Shown piece by piece: positions 33,358-41,595 of a stretch of 64,000 nt of DNA (positions are counted from its first letter, which is position 1; each line of letters opens with the position of its first letter). Where the stretch lies: NCBI RefSeq assembly GCF_014650675.1, contig NZ_BMVK01000011.1, forward strand, positions 124,001 through 188,000, in the 5' to 3' direction. The notes beneath the pieces were generated by a model, which was not told the origin of the DNA, ran no database searches, and saw nothing but the letters and a program-made list of their open reading frames with translations. A program made the translations under genes and the position numbers. Source of the DNA: Streptomyces anulatus. Its GTDB lineage: Bacteria > Actinomycetota > Actinomycetes > Streptomycetales > Streptomycetaceae.

Positions 33358-33610
33358 GGTCCCGGTGGCGGTCCGTGCCGCGCTGTCGTCGGACCGCGCG
33401 GGCCGAGCCCGCCGCCCATGACCGCGGCGCGTCCCGGTGGGCCGCGGCGTGCCCCGGCGCACCCGGACAGGCCGCGGCGTACCTGCGGCGCGCCTCGATC
33501 CGTGCCCGTTCCGTGACCCCGCCGGACCGGCCGAAGTGCCCCTCGTACGCACTACGGTGGCCCCATGCCGTCCGTGTGCTTCCAGGGCAAGGAGATCGAG
33601 GAGAGCGATC

Positions 33611-33859
33611 ATGGGTGAGTCTCTGAAGACCTTCGTCGGCGGTGCCGAGGTCGAGGTGCCCAACAGCATCCCGGACATCCGGGCCGCGCTGCCCGACGAG
33701 AGACGCGAGGAGTTCGATCTCGCGATCAACGAGGCCGGGGTGCACGAGATCCAGGCCGTCATGCGGCACTGGATGCTGGAGGCCGTCCCCGATCCCGAGG
33801 CCGAGAAGATCCTGGACCGGCTGGCGCAGGACGAGGCCGAGAGGCGGAGCGTCGCTTGA
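33611..33859 (+). CDS. Putative antitoxin (DUF6247-like)
   Basis: 82 aa, acidic. N-terminal beta strand (SLKTFVGGAEVEVPNSIPDI) then helices (ERREEFDLAINEAGVHEIQA, AEKILDRLAQDEAERR). The shape is like small antitoxins that pair with RelE/ParE toxins in Streptomyces, and I associate it with DUF6247. It overlaps the next gene by 4 bases (TTGA). The ATG follows AGGAGAG at good spacing. An antitoxin role is inferred mostly from the pairing. Confidence 0.65.
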   Translation: MGESLKTFVGGAEVEVPNSIPDIRAALPDERREEFDLAINEAGVHEIQAVMRHWMLEAVPDPEAEKILDRLAQDEAERRSVA

Positions 33860-34098
33860 GCTTCCGCATCTCCTACGCACCGCCCGCCGACGACACCCTG
33901 GCCAAGATGCGCGGGGGCGAGTCCTTCCGGGACGAGATGGCCCGCACCCTCGGCGAGGAGCCGTACGGCCACGCCTCCTCCGCCGTCAAGAGCGAACGGG
34001 ACCGGCGTGAGGCGACCGTCGCCGGGGCCATCGTCCTCTACTACGTCTCCCGGTCCGTCCTGACCGTCACCGTCGTCCGCCTCGTACCCCTGCCCTGA
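33856..34098 (+). CDS. Putative RelE/ParE-type toxin
   Basis: 80 aa. Rare TTG start overlapping the TGA of the putative antitoxin gene (TTGA at 33856-33859), indicating coupled translation. FRISYAPPADDTLAKM and the C-terminal GAIVLYYVSRSVLTVTVVRL resemble the beta strands of RelE/ParE mRNA-interferase or gyrase toxins, but catalytic residues cannot be assigned. About 80-90 aa is usual for the family. Confidence 0.6.
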   Translation: MSFRISYAPPADDTLAKMRGGESFRDEMARTLGEEPYGHASSAVKSERDRREATVAGAIVLYYVSRSVLTVTVVRLVPLP

Positions 34099-34149
34099 CC
34101 ACACCCGAGGGGCGGCAAGGGCAGGGGCGCGGTGCGGCATCGGTCCACG

Positions 34150-34947
34150 TCAGGCGAGCTTCTCGTCCTGCGCCGCCACGACCTCCGCCGGCACCTCGAA
34201 CGTCACGTCGCCGCCCGCCGCCGCCAGGTTGAAGGAGAAGAACGTCGCCACGGCGCCCTCCTTGCGCAGCGCCACCAGCTTGAACGGGGCCTTGTCGCCG
34301 TCGTCCTCGGAGGTGACCGTCCAGGCCGCGGCCTCGTCGCCGCCGGTGACCTTCTCCTCGGCGATCGAGGCGACCTTCGTCGGCGTGCCCGCGACCGTGG
34401 CGGTGAAGCCGCCCGCGCAGTCCGCGGCGGCCTTCTTCAGCGCGGCGAAGGCGTCCGGGCCCGCCGTCCCCTCGTAGGAGTTCAGCGCGACGAACGTGGA
34501 CGTCAGGTCGAAGGCGTCCTTGAACGCGTCCTCGGCCTCGCCGTCCGCGAGGTCCTCCAGCGACTTCTTGTTGCCGGCCTTCGGCTCGTCGATCACCTTG
34601 CGCTTCGTGGTGGCCACCGAACCCTTCTGCGCCACGCCGTACATGGCGTGGGCGACCGGCAGGCAGGCCTCCTTGTCGACCGTGACCCCGTCCGCCGGGA
34701 CCTCGTCGGCCGGGCCGGCCTTGGTGACCTTGCGGCCCTTCACGTCGCCCTGGGCGAGGGTGGCCTTCTCCAGCTCGGCGGCGGTGAGCGTCTTGGCCGG
34801 CGTCTTGGGAGCCGAACTGCCGCCGCCCGCCGCGTCCTTGTCGTCCTTCTTGTCGGCGTCCGAGGTGCCGCCGCAGGCGGTGGCCAGCAGGGCGAGGGCG
34901 GCCGCGGAGGCGGCGAGGGCGGTACGGCGTACGGCAGTGGCGCGCAT
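34150..34947 (-). CDS. Lysine/aspartate-rich secreted lipoprotein
   Basis: 265 aa. Lipobox LLATAC (Cys25) with a charged linker (GGTSDADKKDDKDAAGGG). The body is mixed alpha/beta with two cysteines (EACLPVAHAM and ADCAGG) likely disulfide-bonded. No family recognised; many Streptomyces have similar sensor- or LpqH-like lipoproteins. ATG 34947 is the only start giving a good signal peptide. A long upstream frame is low-complexity and was rejected. Confidence 0.82.
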   Translation of the reverse strand: MRATAVRRTALAASAAALALLATACGGTSDADKKDDKDAAGGGSSAPKTPAKTLTAAELEKATLAQGDVKGRKVTKAGPADEVPADGVTVDKEACLPVAHAMYGVAQKGSVATTKRKVIDEPKAGNKKSLEDLADGEAEDAFKDAFDLTSTFVALNSYEGTAGPDAFAALKKAAADCAGGFTATVAGTPTKVASIAEEKVTGGDEAAAWTVTSEDDGDKAPFKLVALRKEGAVATFFSFNLAAAGGDVTFEVPAEVVAAQDEKLA

Positions 34948-35288
34948 GGTTCTACTTCCTGCAATCTCCGGATCGGGGGCAACCACCCCTCCCCCGTACG
35001 GCACTTCGACGCCGTCTGGGACGGGCCGTCGCAGTGATCCACACTTTACGATCGAACCTGTGAGCGATGACCGGTCCAGCGGCGCCCTCCGGTGATCGTG
35101 ATTCTGCTGTGATCGTCCTGTGTGCGCACTGTGCGGTGCCGCCGTACAACCCCCTGCCGCGCACTCCCGCTCCCGCTCCCGCCTCAGCCCTTGCCCCTGC
35201 CCCCACACCTGCCTCAGCCCCTGCCTCAGCCCCTGCCCCTGCCTCTGCCCCTGCCTCTGCCCCTGCCGTACGAAAGGCGTCACCCCGT
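34948..35288. other. 341-base divergent spacer with pyrimidine-rich repeats
   Basis: Between the lipoprotein and the APH-fold kinase. The left part carries ordinary promoter-like sequence. The right part (about 35158-35272) is a repeated CCCCTGCCTCAG/CCCCTGCCTCTG tract. No additional gene seen. Confidence 0.7.
35158..35272. repeat. Short-period CCCCTGCC(T/C)-type repeat, G-rich on the minus strand
   Basis: Irregular tandem 6/12-base units, best conserved at 35204-35270. The minus strand has closely spaced GGGG runs separated by 2-8 bases, compatible with G-quadruplex formation. It sits within about 130 bases upstream of the kinase start. Confidence 0.8.
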
Positions 35289-36293
35289 ATGTCCGGCCAC
35301 GTTCCCGTCCCGCCTCTCACCCGTGTCCTCGACGCCCTCGGGGTCGCCGAACGCGACATCGCCTCGCGCGCCACCCCCACCGGCGGTACGTACAACACCG
35401 TCACCCGCGTCACGCTCACCGACGGCCGCGACTGGGTGGTCAAGACGCCCCCGCCGCACACCGCCGCCCTGCGGTACGAACGCGACCTGCTCGTCAACGA
35501 GGTCGCCTTCTACACCGCCGCCGCGCAGACCGGCAGCGTCACGGTGCCCCGCGTCGTCCGCAGCGAACCGGACCCGGCCTCGCCCACCGGCGCGTATCTG
35601 GTCATGACCGCCCGCCCCGGCCGCCCCTGGCACGAGGCCGGCGGCGGGGCGGGCGCGGACGACGAGCCCCGGCTGCGCGCCGAACTCGGCGAAGCCGTCG
35701 GCCGCCTGCACTCCGTGACCGGGCCCGCCGGATTCGGCTATCCCGCCGAGCCGTTCGGGCCGCTCGCCGCCACCTGGCGGGCCGCGTTCACCGCGATGAC
35801 CGAGGCCGTGCTCGCCGACGCCGAGACCTATCGGGCCCGGCTGCCGTACCCCGTCGGCCACATCCGTACGGTGCTGGCGGGCGCGGCCCACGTGCTGGAC
35901 GACGTCACCCGGCCCGCCCTCGTCCACTTCGACCTCTGGCCGGGAAACCTGCTGGTCACGGGAGATCCCGGCGCGCGCACCATCGGCGGGATCATCGACG
36001 GGGAGCGGATGTTCTGGGGTGACCCGGTGGCCGACTTCGTCTCCCTCGCGCTCTTCGCGGACATCGAGCGGGACGGGGACTTCCTCGACGGGTACGCGCG
36101 ATCCACCGGCGGGGCGGTGGAGTTCACGGACTCGCTGCGGACCCGCTACGCGCTGTACCGGAGCTACCTCTACCTCATCATGCTGGTCGAGACCGTGCCC
36201 CGCGCTGTCGGGCCCGAAGCCGCCGGGGAGACCTGGGAGTTGGTCGCGCCCCACCTCGTCGATGCCCTGGACGCGGTGCGGAAGGGCGGCTGA
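35289..36293 (+). CDS. Phosphotransferase, fructosamine-kinase/APH fold
   Basis: 334 aa. N-lobe with TPTGGTYNTVTRVTLTDG and WVVKTPPP (ATP-binding Lys). The catalytic loop LVHFDLWPGNLLV (HxDxxxxN, Asp and Asn) and the metal motif GIIDGERMFWGDPV (DGE in place of DFG/DxE) are typical of aminoglycoside-phosphotransferase-like small-molecule kinases, including fructosamine kinases. Substrate unknown. ATG 35289 begins the conserved part; the in-frame upstream extension is only Ala-Pro repeat. It ends 6 bases from the convergent beta-helix gene. Confidence 0.85.
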   Translation: MSGHVPVPPLTRVLDALGVAERDIASRATPTGGTYNTVTRVTLTDGRDWVVKTPPPHTAALRYERDLLVNEVAFYTAAAQTGSVTVPRVVRSEPDPASPTGAYLVMTARPGRPWHEAGGGAGADDEPRLRAELGEAVGRLHSVTGPAGFGYPAEPFGPLAATWRAAFTAMTEAVLADAETYRARLPYPVGHIRTVLAGAAHVLDDVTRPALVHFDLWPGNLLVTGDPGARTIGGIIDGERMFWGDPVADFVSLALFADIERDGDFLDGYARSTGGAVEFTDSLRTRYALYRSYLYLIMLVETVPRAVGPEAAGETWELVAPHLVDALDAVRKGG

Positions 36294-36299
36294 CGGACC

Positions 36300-38144
36300 T
36301 CAGCGCAGGCGCACGCCCCGCTGCGCCTCGTACAGATTGGCCGGCCGGACCGTCTCCGGGCTCCCGTACGCCTCCAGGCGGGTGTGCAGGTCGCCGGTGA
36401 AGTCGGGGACGTCGATCTGGCCGAACTCCCGCACCTCGCTGATGCCGACGGTCGCGCTGTACGGGGCGAGGCCGTCGATCCTCATCAGCCCGGCCCGTTC
36501 GTTGACGACCCGGATGTTCCAGTGCGTGAACCGCGCCCCGAAGAGGGGGCCCGCGCTCGCGTCGCCGCCGTGGACGCCGTTGTTGTTCACCGTGATGTCG
36601 GTGCGGACGCATGCGAACGGCATCCCCCGGTGCGAGTCGAACGTGCCCATCTCCATCCGGCCGCGCGACCAGACGTTGTAGCTGGACAGGCCTTCGACGT
36701 TGATGCCGTGGAGCTGGGTGCCGGGGGGCGCGGGGGTGGTGCGCGCGATGACGGCGAAGTCCTCGATCAGGTTGTCGTGCGAGCCCTCGCGGCAGTAGTA
36801 CGGGTGGTGCGAGCCACGCCCCTCCACCTTCGTACGGCGCAGGGTGCAGGCGGACGCGCCGATCAGGCCGAAGCCGTTGTCGACGTGCCGGACGGTGACG
36901 TCGTCGGCCCAGCAGTCGTACGCGCACTGGAACGCGACGCCGTTGTACCCCTGGTCCAGCAGGTGCGGGGCCTGCGGCTTCTCGGCCGCCTCCAGGGTGA
37001 GGCCCTCGACGCCGCACCCGGTGAGCGGGGTGACGAGCGTGGTCAGCCGGGGGTCCCATTCGGGGCGCAGGTCGAGCGGGAGCGGGCGTTCCAGGGTGAT
37101 CCGGCGGCCCCGCACGCCGGTGATGCGGACCGGCCATTCGTAGGGGACGTAAGAGGTCAGCTTGGTCTTGTCGGCCCAGGCGTACGCCCGCGCGCCCTTG
37201 CCGTCGCCCGCCATGTGCTGGAGCAGCGTGTGTCCGGGGTCGTCGGCGAGGCGGAGCAGGACGAGCCGGCCGCGCTTCAGCCGGCGGGCGTCGGCGCCGG
37301 GGACGGTGATCGTGCGGTCGCCCCGGCGGGCGGGGGCCGGGGTGGCGAGGGTGCGCCAGTCGTCGCGGCGGTTGCCGGTCCAGCCCTCGAAGGGCCACTC
37401 CCGGGCGCGGATCGCGTCGGTCAGCGAGGCCCAACGCTCGTTCGGGCAGAGCCAGATGAGGCCGCCGGCCCAGGACCAGCTGGACTTGTCGCCGCCGTAG
37501 CGGCTGCCGTAGACGCCGATCAGCTCGGTGAGGCTCCGGGTCGCGTACAGCGTCGTCGCGCCGCTGCCCGCGCCGCGCACCACGACGTCGCTGTGGCCGA
37601 AGCGGATGATGTCGTCGATGCGGTACGTCCCCGCCGGGATGGTCACGGTGCCGCCGCCGCGCTCCCCGGCGGCGGCGATGGCGCGGTTGATCGCGGGCGC
37701 GGCGTCGGCCGAGCCGTCGGGGCGGGCTCCGTGGTCGCGTACGACGTCGGTGACGAAGCCGCGGGGGCGTTCGCCCCTGGAGGGGCGGCGTGGGAGGGCG
37801 GATCCCGCGCGGTAGCCGGCGCGGCCGACGAAGGGGATCTGGGGGTGGGCGAGGGGCGTGGCGGTGAACTCCCTCCAGAGGGCGGCGTCGCGGCCCGGGC
37901 GGGCCGCCGGTGCCCCGGCCGCCCCGGCCGTCCCGGCACTCGCGGCCGTGGGCCCGGCGGGTGACGTTCCGGCGGCCGGGCCGGTGGCCGGCGCTCCGGC
38001 CGCGCCGGGGGCTCCGGCCGGGGCCGCTCCGGCCCATGCGGTCGTGGCGCCGCCGGTCACCGCGCCCGCCGCCACGGCCACGGCGCCGCCCAGCATCGCG
38101 CGTCTGCCGATGTTCCCCCGCCCACTCCCCTGATACGTCGCCAT
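36300..38144 (-). CDS. Tat-exported right-handed beta-helix protein (GH28/pectate-lyase-like)
   Basis: 614 aa. A Tat signal peptide (GRRAMLGGAVAVAAGAV), a Pro/Ala/Gly linker to about residue 85, then a pectate-lyase_3-like domain starting RGFVTDVVRDHGARPDG with DGSADAAPAINRAIAAA. Multiple parallel beta-helix rungs follow (VRHVDNGFGLIGASACTLRR). Such proteins bind or cleave polysaccharides outside the cell. Catalytic Asp residues of GH28 are not clearly seen, so the enzyme class is open. The upstream spacer has TGAA-N5-TTCA at 38169-38181 as a weak candidate operator. Confidence 0.85.
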   Translation of the reverse strand: MATYQGSGRGNIGRRAMLGGAVAVAAGAVTGGATTAWAGAAPAGAPGAAGAPATGPAAGTSPAGPTAASAGTAGAAGAPAARPGRDAALWREFTATPLAHPQIPFVGRAGYRAGSALPRRPSRGERPRGFVTDVVRDHGARPDGSADAAPAINRAIAAAGERGGGTVTIPAGTYRIDDIIRFGHSDVVVRGAGSGATTLYATRSLTELIGVYGSRYGGDKSSWSWAGGLIWLCPNERWASLTDAIRAREWPFEGWTGNRRDDWRTLATPAPARRGDRTITVPGADARRLKRGRLVLLRLADDPGHTLLQHMAGDGKGARAYAWADKTKLTSYVPYEWPVRITGVRGRRITLERPLPLDLRPEWDPRLTTLVTPLTGCGVEGLTLEAAEKPQAPHLLDQGYNGVAFQCAYDCWADDVTVRHVDNGFGLIGASACTLRRTKVEGRGSHHPYYCREGSHDNLIEDFAVIARTTPAPPGTQLHGINVEGLSSYNVWSRGRMEMGTFDSHRGMPFACVRTDITVNNNGVHGGDASAGPLFGARFTHWNIRVVNERAGLMRIDGLAPYSATVGISEVREFGQIDVPDFTGDLHTRLEAYGSPETVRPANLYEAQRGVRLR

Positions 38145-38212
38145 GCCCCGAACCGCCTTTCAGGTATGTGAATGACGTTCATATGTGCGTTGGCGGTGAG
38201 CATGGCACGGCT

Positions 38213-38244
38213 CGGCGGCACAGGGAAAGACCCCTGTGCCGCCG
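38213..38244 (-). terminator. Terminator-like hairpin after the YbjN gene
   Basis: Perfect 12-base arms (38213-38224 and 38233-38244) around an 8-base loop, 34 bases beyond the YbjN stop on the minus strand. Confidence 0.75.
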
Positions 38245-38278
38245 GGAGAATCCGAGGAGCGTCCGGGGACGACGGGCG

Positions 38279-38791
38279 TCAGCTGTCGGACGGGCGCCGG
38301 GTCAGATGGCTGAACGCGTCCAGATTCCGGGTGGACTCGCCGCGCGACACCCGCCACGCGTACTCCTTGCGGATCGAACTCGCGAAACCGAGCTCCAGGA
38401 GGGTGTTGAACGCCCCGTCGGCCGCTTCGAGCACCGAGCCGAGCAGCCGGTCCAGCTCGTCGGCGGTGACCACCGACAGCGGCAGCTTGCCGACCAGGTA
38501 GACGTCGCCGAGCGAGTCGATCGCGTAACTCACCCCGAACAGACGGAGGTTGCGCTCCAGCAGCCAGCGGTGCACCTCGGCGTCGTTCTCGTCGGGGTGC
38601 CGGACGACGAACGCGTTGAGGGAGAGCGAGTGCTTGCCGACGATCAGCGAACAGGTCGTCGACAGCTTGCGGGTGCCGGGCAGCGTCACGACGTAGTTGC
38701 CGCGCCCCGGGCTCTCCCATACGAGCCCGGCATCGTTCAGCGTCGCCTCGATGACCTGGGCCGCTGCAGTTTCGTCCGGTACGTCAGCCAT
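38279..38791 (-). CDS. YbjN domain-containing protein
   Basis: 170 aa, soluble. It matches the YbjN/type III secretion-chaperone-like fold: VIEATLNDAGLVWESPGRG, SLNAFVVRHPDENDAEVHRW, LGDVYLVGKLPLSVVTADEL. Role unknown; in actinomycetes it is found next to mshA. The 5' end at 38791 is set by MADVPDETAAAQ; the ORF upstream continues into mshA without homology. It probably shares a transcript with mshA (67-base gap). Confidence 0.88.
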   Translation of the reverse strand: MADVPDETAAAQVIEATLNDAGLVWESPGRGNYVVTLPGTRKLSTTCSLIVGKHSLSLNAFVVRHPDENDAEVHRWLLERNLRLFGVSYAIDSLGDVYLVGKLPLSVVTADELDRLLGSVLEAADGAFNTLLELGFASSIRKEYAWRVSRGESTRNLDAFSHLTRRPSDS

Positions 38792-38858
38792 GCAGCGAGC
38801 GTACGACAGGGGCGCGCCGCGCACGGCACGGACCAGCGGCGTCCGCCGCGCGGCGGCC

Positions 38859-40211
38859 TCAGCCGTGGTGCGCCCGGGCCCGGCGGCGGTGGTCGCAGAG
38901 CGCGGCCGTGTACACGTCGGCGGTCGCCGAGGCGGCCGTGTCCCAGCCGAAGGACTGGGCGTGCGCCGCGGCGGCCGCCCCCATCCGCTCGACCAGCTCC
39001 GGCGCATCCGCGAACCGCCCGAGCGCGCGGGCGTACGCCTCCGGATCGTGCCCCTCCACCAGGAAACCGCCGACCCCGTCGCGCACCGCCACCGGCAGTC
39101 CGCCCACGGCCGCGGCGACCACCGGGGTGCCGGTCGCCTGCGCCTCTATGGCGACCAGCCCGAAGGACTCGCTGTACGACGGCATGACCAGCACCGACGC
39201 GGCCCGGAACCAGTCGGCGAGCCGGTCCTGGCCCACCGGCGGATGGAACCGCACGACATCGGCGATGCCGAGGCGGGCGGCCAGCTTCTGCAGGCCCTCG
39301 GGCTTGGCGAGTCCGCTGCCGCTCGGGCCGCCGACCACCGGCACGACCATCCGGGACCGCAGGGACGGGTCCCGGTCAAGCAGCACCGCCACGGCGCGCA
39401 GCAGCACGTCCGGGGCCTTCAGCGGCTGGATGCGGCCCGCGAAGAGCGGGATCAGCGCGTCCTGCGGCAGACCGAGCCTGGCCCGCGCGGCGGCCCGGCC
39501 GTCGGCCGGGCGGAAGCGGTCCAGGTTGACGCCGGGGTGCACCACGGCGACCGCGGCGGGATCGGCGTCGTAGAAGCGGACGAGCTCGTCGGCCTCCTCG
39601 GCGGTGTTGGCGATCAGCCGGTCGGAGGCGTTCACGATCTGGGTCTCGCCGATGACCCGGGCGGCCGGCTCGGGGGTGTCGCCCTCGGCGAGCGCGGCGT
39701 TCTTGACCTTGGCCATGGTGTGCATGGCGTGCACGAGCGGGACGCCCCAGCGCTGGGCGGCGAGCCAGCCGACCTGGCCGGAGAGCCAGTAGTGGGAGTG
39801 CACGAGGTCGTAGTAGCCGGGGCGCTGACCGGCCCAGGCCTGCATCACGCCGTGCGTGAAGGCGCAGAGCTGGGCGGGCAGCTCCTCCTTGGCGAGGCCT
39901 TCGTACGGCCCGGCGTCGACGTGCCGGACCAGGACGCCGGGCGCCAGCTCGACCGCGGGGGCCAGCGAGCCGGTGGTGGCCCTGGTGAAGATCTCGACCT
40001 CGATGTTGATCGCGGCGAGGCGCTTGGCCAGTTCGACGATGTAGACGTTCATCCCGCCCGCGTCGCCCGTGCCGGGCTGGTGGAGCGGGGACGTGTGCAC
40101 GGAGAGCATCGCGATGCGGCGTGGCTTGCGGGAGGCTCCGGAGAAGCCTCCGGGGAACCTGAGGCGCGCGGCCGTGCGGGTGGAGCCGAGCCGGGAGACG
40201 TACTGGCTCAC
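38859..40211 (-). CDS. mshA: D-inositol-3-phosphate glycosyltransferase MshA
   Basis: 450 aa, GT4 family retaining glycosyltransferase. N-domain motif HQPGTGDAGGMNVYIVELAK with the MLSVHTSPL opening, and the C-domain sugar-nucleotide site SYSESFGLVAIEAQATG (E-x7-E). It transfers GlcNAc from UDP-GlcNAc to inositol-3-phosphate, the first step of mycothiol biosynthesis. GTG 40211 (VSQYVSRLGS) was chosen because AGGAGG sits 9 bases upstream; an ATG 27 bases earlier is possible. Confidence 0.94.
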   Translation of the reverse strand: MSQYVSRLGSTRTAARLRFPGGFSGASRKPRRIAMLSVHTSPLHQPGTGDAGGMNVYIVELAKRLAAINIEVEIFTRATTGSLAPAVELAPGVLVRHVDAGPYEGLAKEELPAQLCAFTHGVMQAWAGQRPGYYDLVHSHYWLSGQVGWLAAQRWGVPLVHAMHTMAKVKNAALAEGDTPEPAARVIGETQIVNASDRLIANTAEEADELVRFYDADPAAVAVVHPGVNLDRFRPADGRAAARARLGLPQDALIPLFAGRIQPLKAPDVLLRAVAVLLDRDPSLRSRMVVPVVGGPSGSGLAKPEGLQKLAARLGIADVVRFHPPVGQDRLADWFRAASVLVMPSYSESFGLVAIEAQATGTPVVAAAVGGLPVAVRDGVGGFLVEGHDPEAYARALGRFADAPELVERMGAAAAAHAQSFGWDTAASATADVYTAALCDHRRRARAHHG

Positions 40212-40400
40212 CTCGTCGGTCCTCCTCGATCGGGACATGCTGACCGGAGGGCACGGTGGTCCTCCGAAGGGCGAGAACAGTGGAATCCCGCCTTTCATTT
40301 CCGTTTTGCCAAATCATTACGTTGCCGGGCGGCGCGTCGCGCGGCGGCGGCGGAAGGTCCGGGCAGCCGCCCGGCCCCTCCCGTCGCATACGCTCGACCC

Positions 40401-41186
40401 ATGCGCCAGCGCCCCATCGGCACCGCCACCCGCGGGACCACCAACCCGAACCGGCTGCGCCGCATGGACCGCTGGATCGCCGACGCGCACGGCCCCGCCC
40501 TGCGCCGCGCCGGGACGCCGGTGGCCGTCGACCTCGGGTACGGGGCGGCCCCCTGGACCGCGGTCGAGCTGCTGGACCGCCTGCGCACCGCCGAGCCGCG
40601 CACCGTGGTGGCGGGCATCGAGATCGACCCGGAGCGGGTCGCCGCCGCGCAGCCGTACGCCCGCGAGGGCCTCACCTTCGTGCACGGCGGCTTCGAGGTC
40701 CCGCTGGACGTCCGGCCGCTGCTGATCCGGGCGGCGAACGTGCTGCGCCAGTACGACGAGGACCAGGTCGCCGAGGTCTGGGGGCGGCTGTGCTCCCGCC
40801 TCGCCCCGGACGGGCTCCTGGTGGAGGGGACCTGCGACGAGATCGGGCGCCGGCACGTCTGGGTGGCGCTGGGGCCCGAGGGTCCGCGCACGGTCACCTT
40901 CGCGACCCGGCTCGGCTCGCTGGAGCGCCCGTCGGATCTCGCGGAACGCCTGCCGAAGGCGCTGATCCACCGCAACGTGCCGGGCGAGCCGGTCCACGCG
41001 TTCCTGCGGGACTTCGACCGGGCCTGGGCGACGGCCTCCCCGTACGCCTCGCTCGGCGCACGGCAGCGCTGGATCGCGGCGGTGCGGGCGGTGTCGGGCG
41101 ACTGGCCGGTGACGGACGGGGTACGGCGGTGGCGGCAGGGCGAGATCACCGTGCCGTGGGACGCGCTGCGGCCCGGCGGTCGCTGA
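40401..41186 (+). CDS. Class I SAM-dependent methyltransferase
   Basis: 261 aa. Motif I VAVDLGYGAAPWTAVEL and the acidic GIEIDPERVAAA, with VPLDVRPLLIRAANVLRQYD in place of the usual post-I region, fit a Rossmann methyltransferase. Asp and Glu of the SAM-binding loop are present. Substrate unknown. It diverges from mshA across about 190 bases. CATACGCT lies just upstream of the ATG and no ribosome-binding site is seen, so translation may be leaderless. Confidence 0.85.
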   Translation: MRQRPIGTATRGTTNPNRLRRMDRWIADAHGPALRRAGTPVAVDLGYGAAPWTAVELLDRLRTAEPRTVVAGIEIDPERVAAAQPYAREGLTFVHGGFEVPLDVRPLLIRAANVLRQYDEDQVAEVWGRLCSRLAPDGLLVEGTCDEIGRRHVWVALGPEGPRTVTFATRLGSLERPSDLAERLPKALIHRNVPGEPVHAFLRDFDRAWATASPYASLGARQRWIAAVRAVSGDWPVTDGVRRWRQGEITVPWDALRPGGR

Positions 41187-41595
41187 ACCCTTGCCCGGAA
41201 GGGCAGAAATCCTCCGCTCCGGGAACGCCGCGGGGGCATCGTTCGTCCCAGTGAGGGGAGATGGCGCAGGTCGAAGCGCCGTACGGGCCGGGGAGCCGAG
41301 GGGGAATCATGACGAAGTGGCCGTGCGGGGGCGGTATGTGACGCGCCAGGTGCCGTCGGCCTCTGTTGCTTTACGGGACGACATGGCACGATCGCGACGT
41401 TGCCGAAAAGTTACTGACAGTAAGTCAGATGTGCACTACCCGGCTTCTGTTGCTTTTCTCGCATTCGCCGTATTCGCCCCGTTCGCTGTATTCGTCACCT
41501 TCATCTTCATCGCCATCATCGCCTTCGTCACCTTCATCATCTTTGTCGCCTCCTCCCGGAGGCGGGCCCGGAGTAACAACCCGGAGGGGGAGCTC
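41187..41595. promoter_or_regulatory. 409-base leader region of the NlpC/P60 gene
   Basis: The left half is GC-rich and contains GAGGGGGAATC followed by a 10-codon open frame (41309-41341). From 41450 to 41550 it is strikingly T-rich, with repeated TTCATC/TTCGCC triplets that stay in frame with the downstream gene. Streptomyces NlpC/P60 genes are known to carry ydaO-type c-di-AMP riboswitches in such leaders; I cannot confirm its consensus here. Confidence 0.5.

Noticed and set aside
35067..35288. N-terminal extension of the APH-fold kinase
   Set aside because: In-frame sequence is only Ala-Pro repeats from a simple-sequence tract; the conserved domain begins after ATG 35289.
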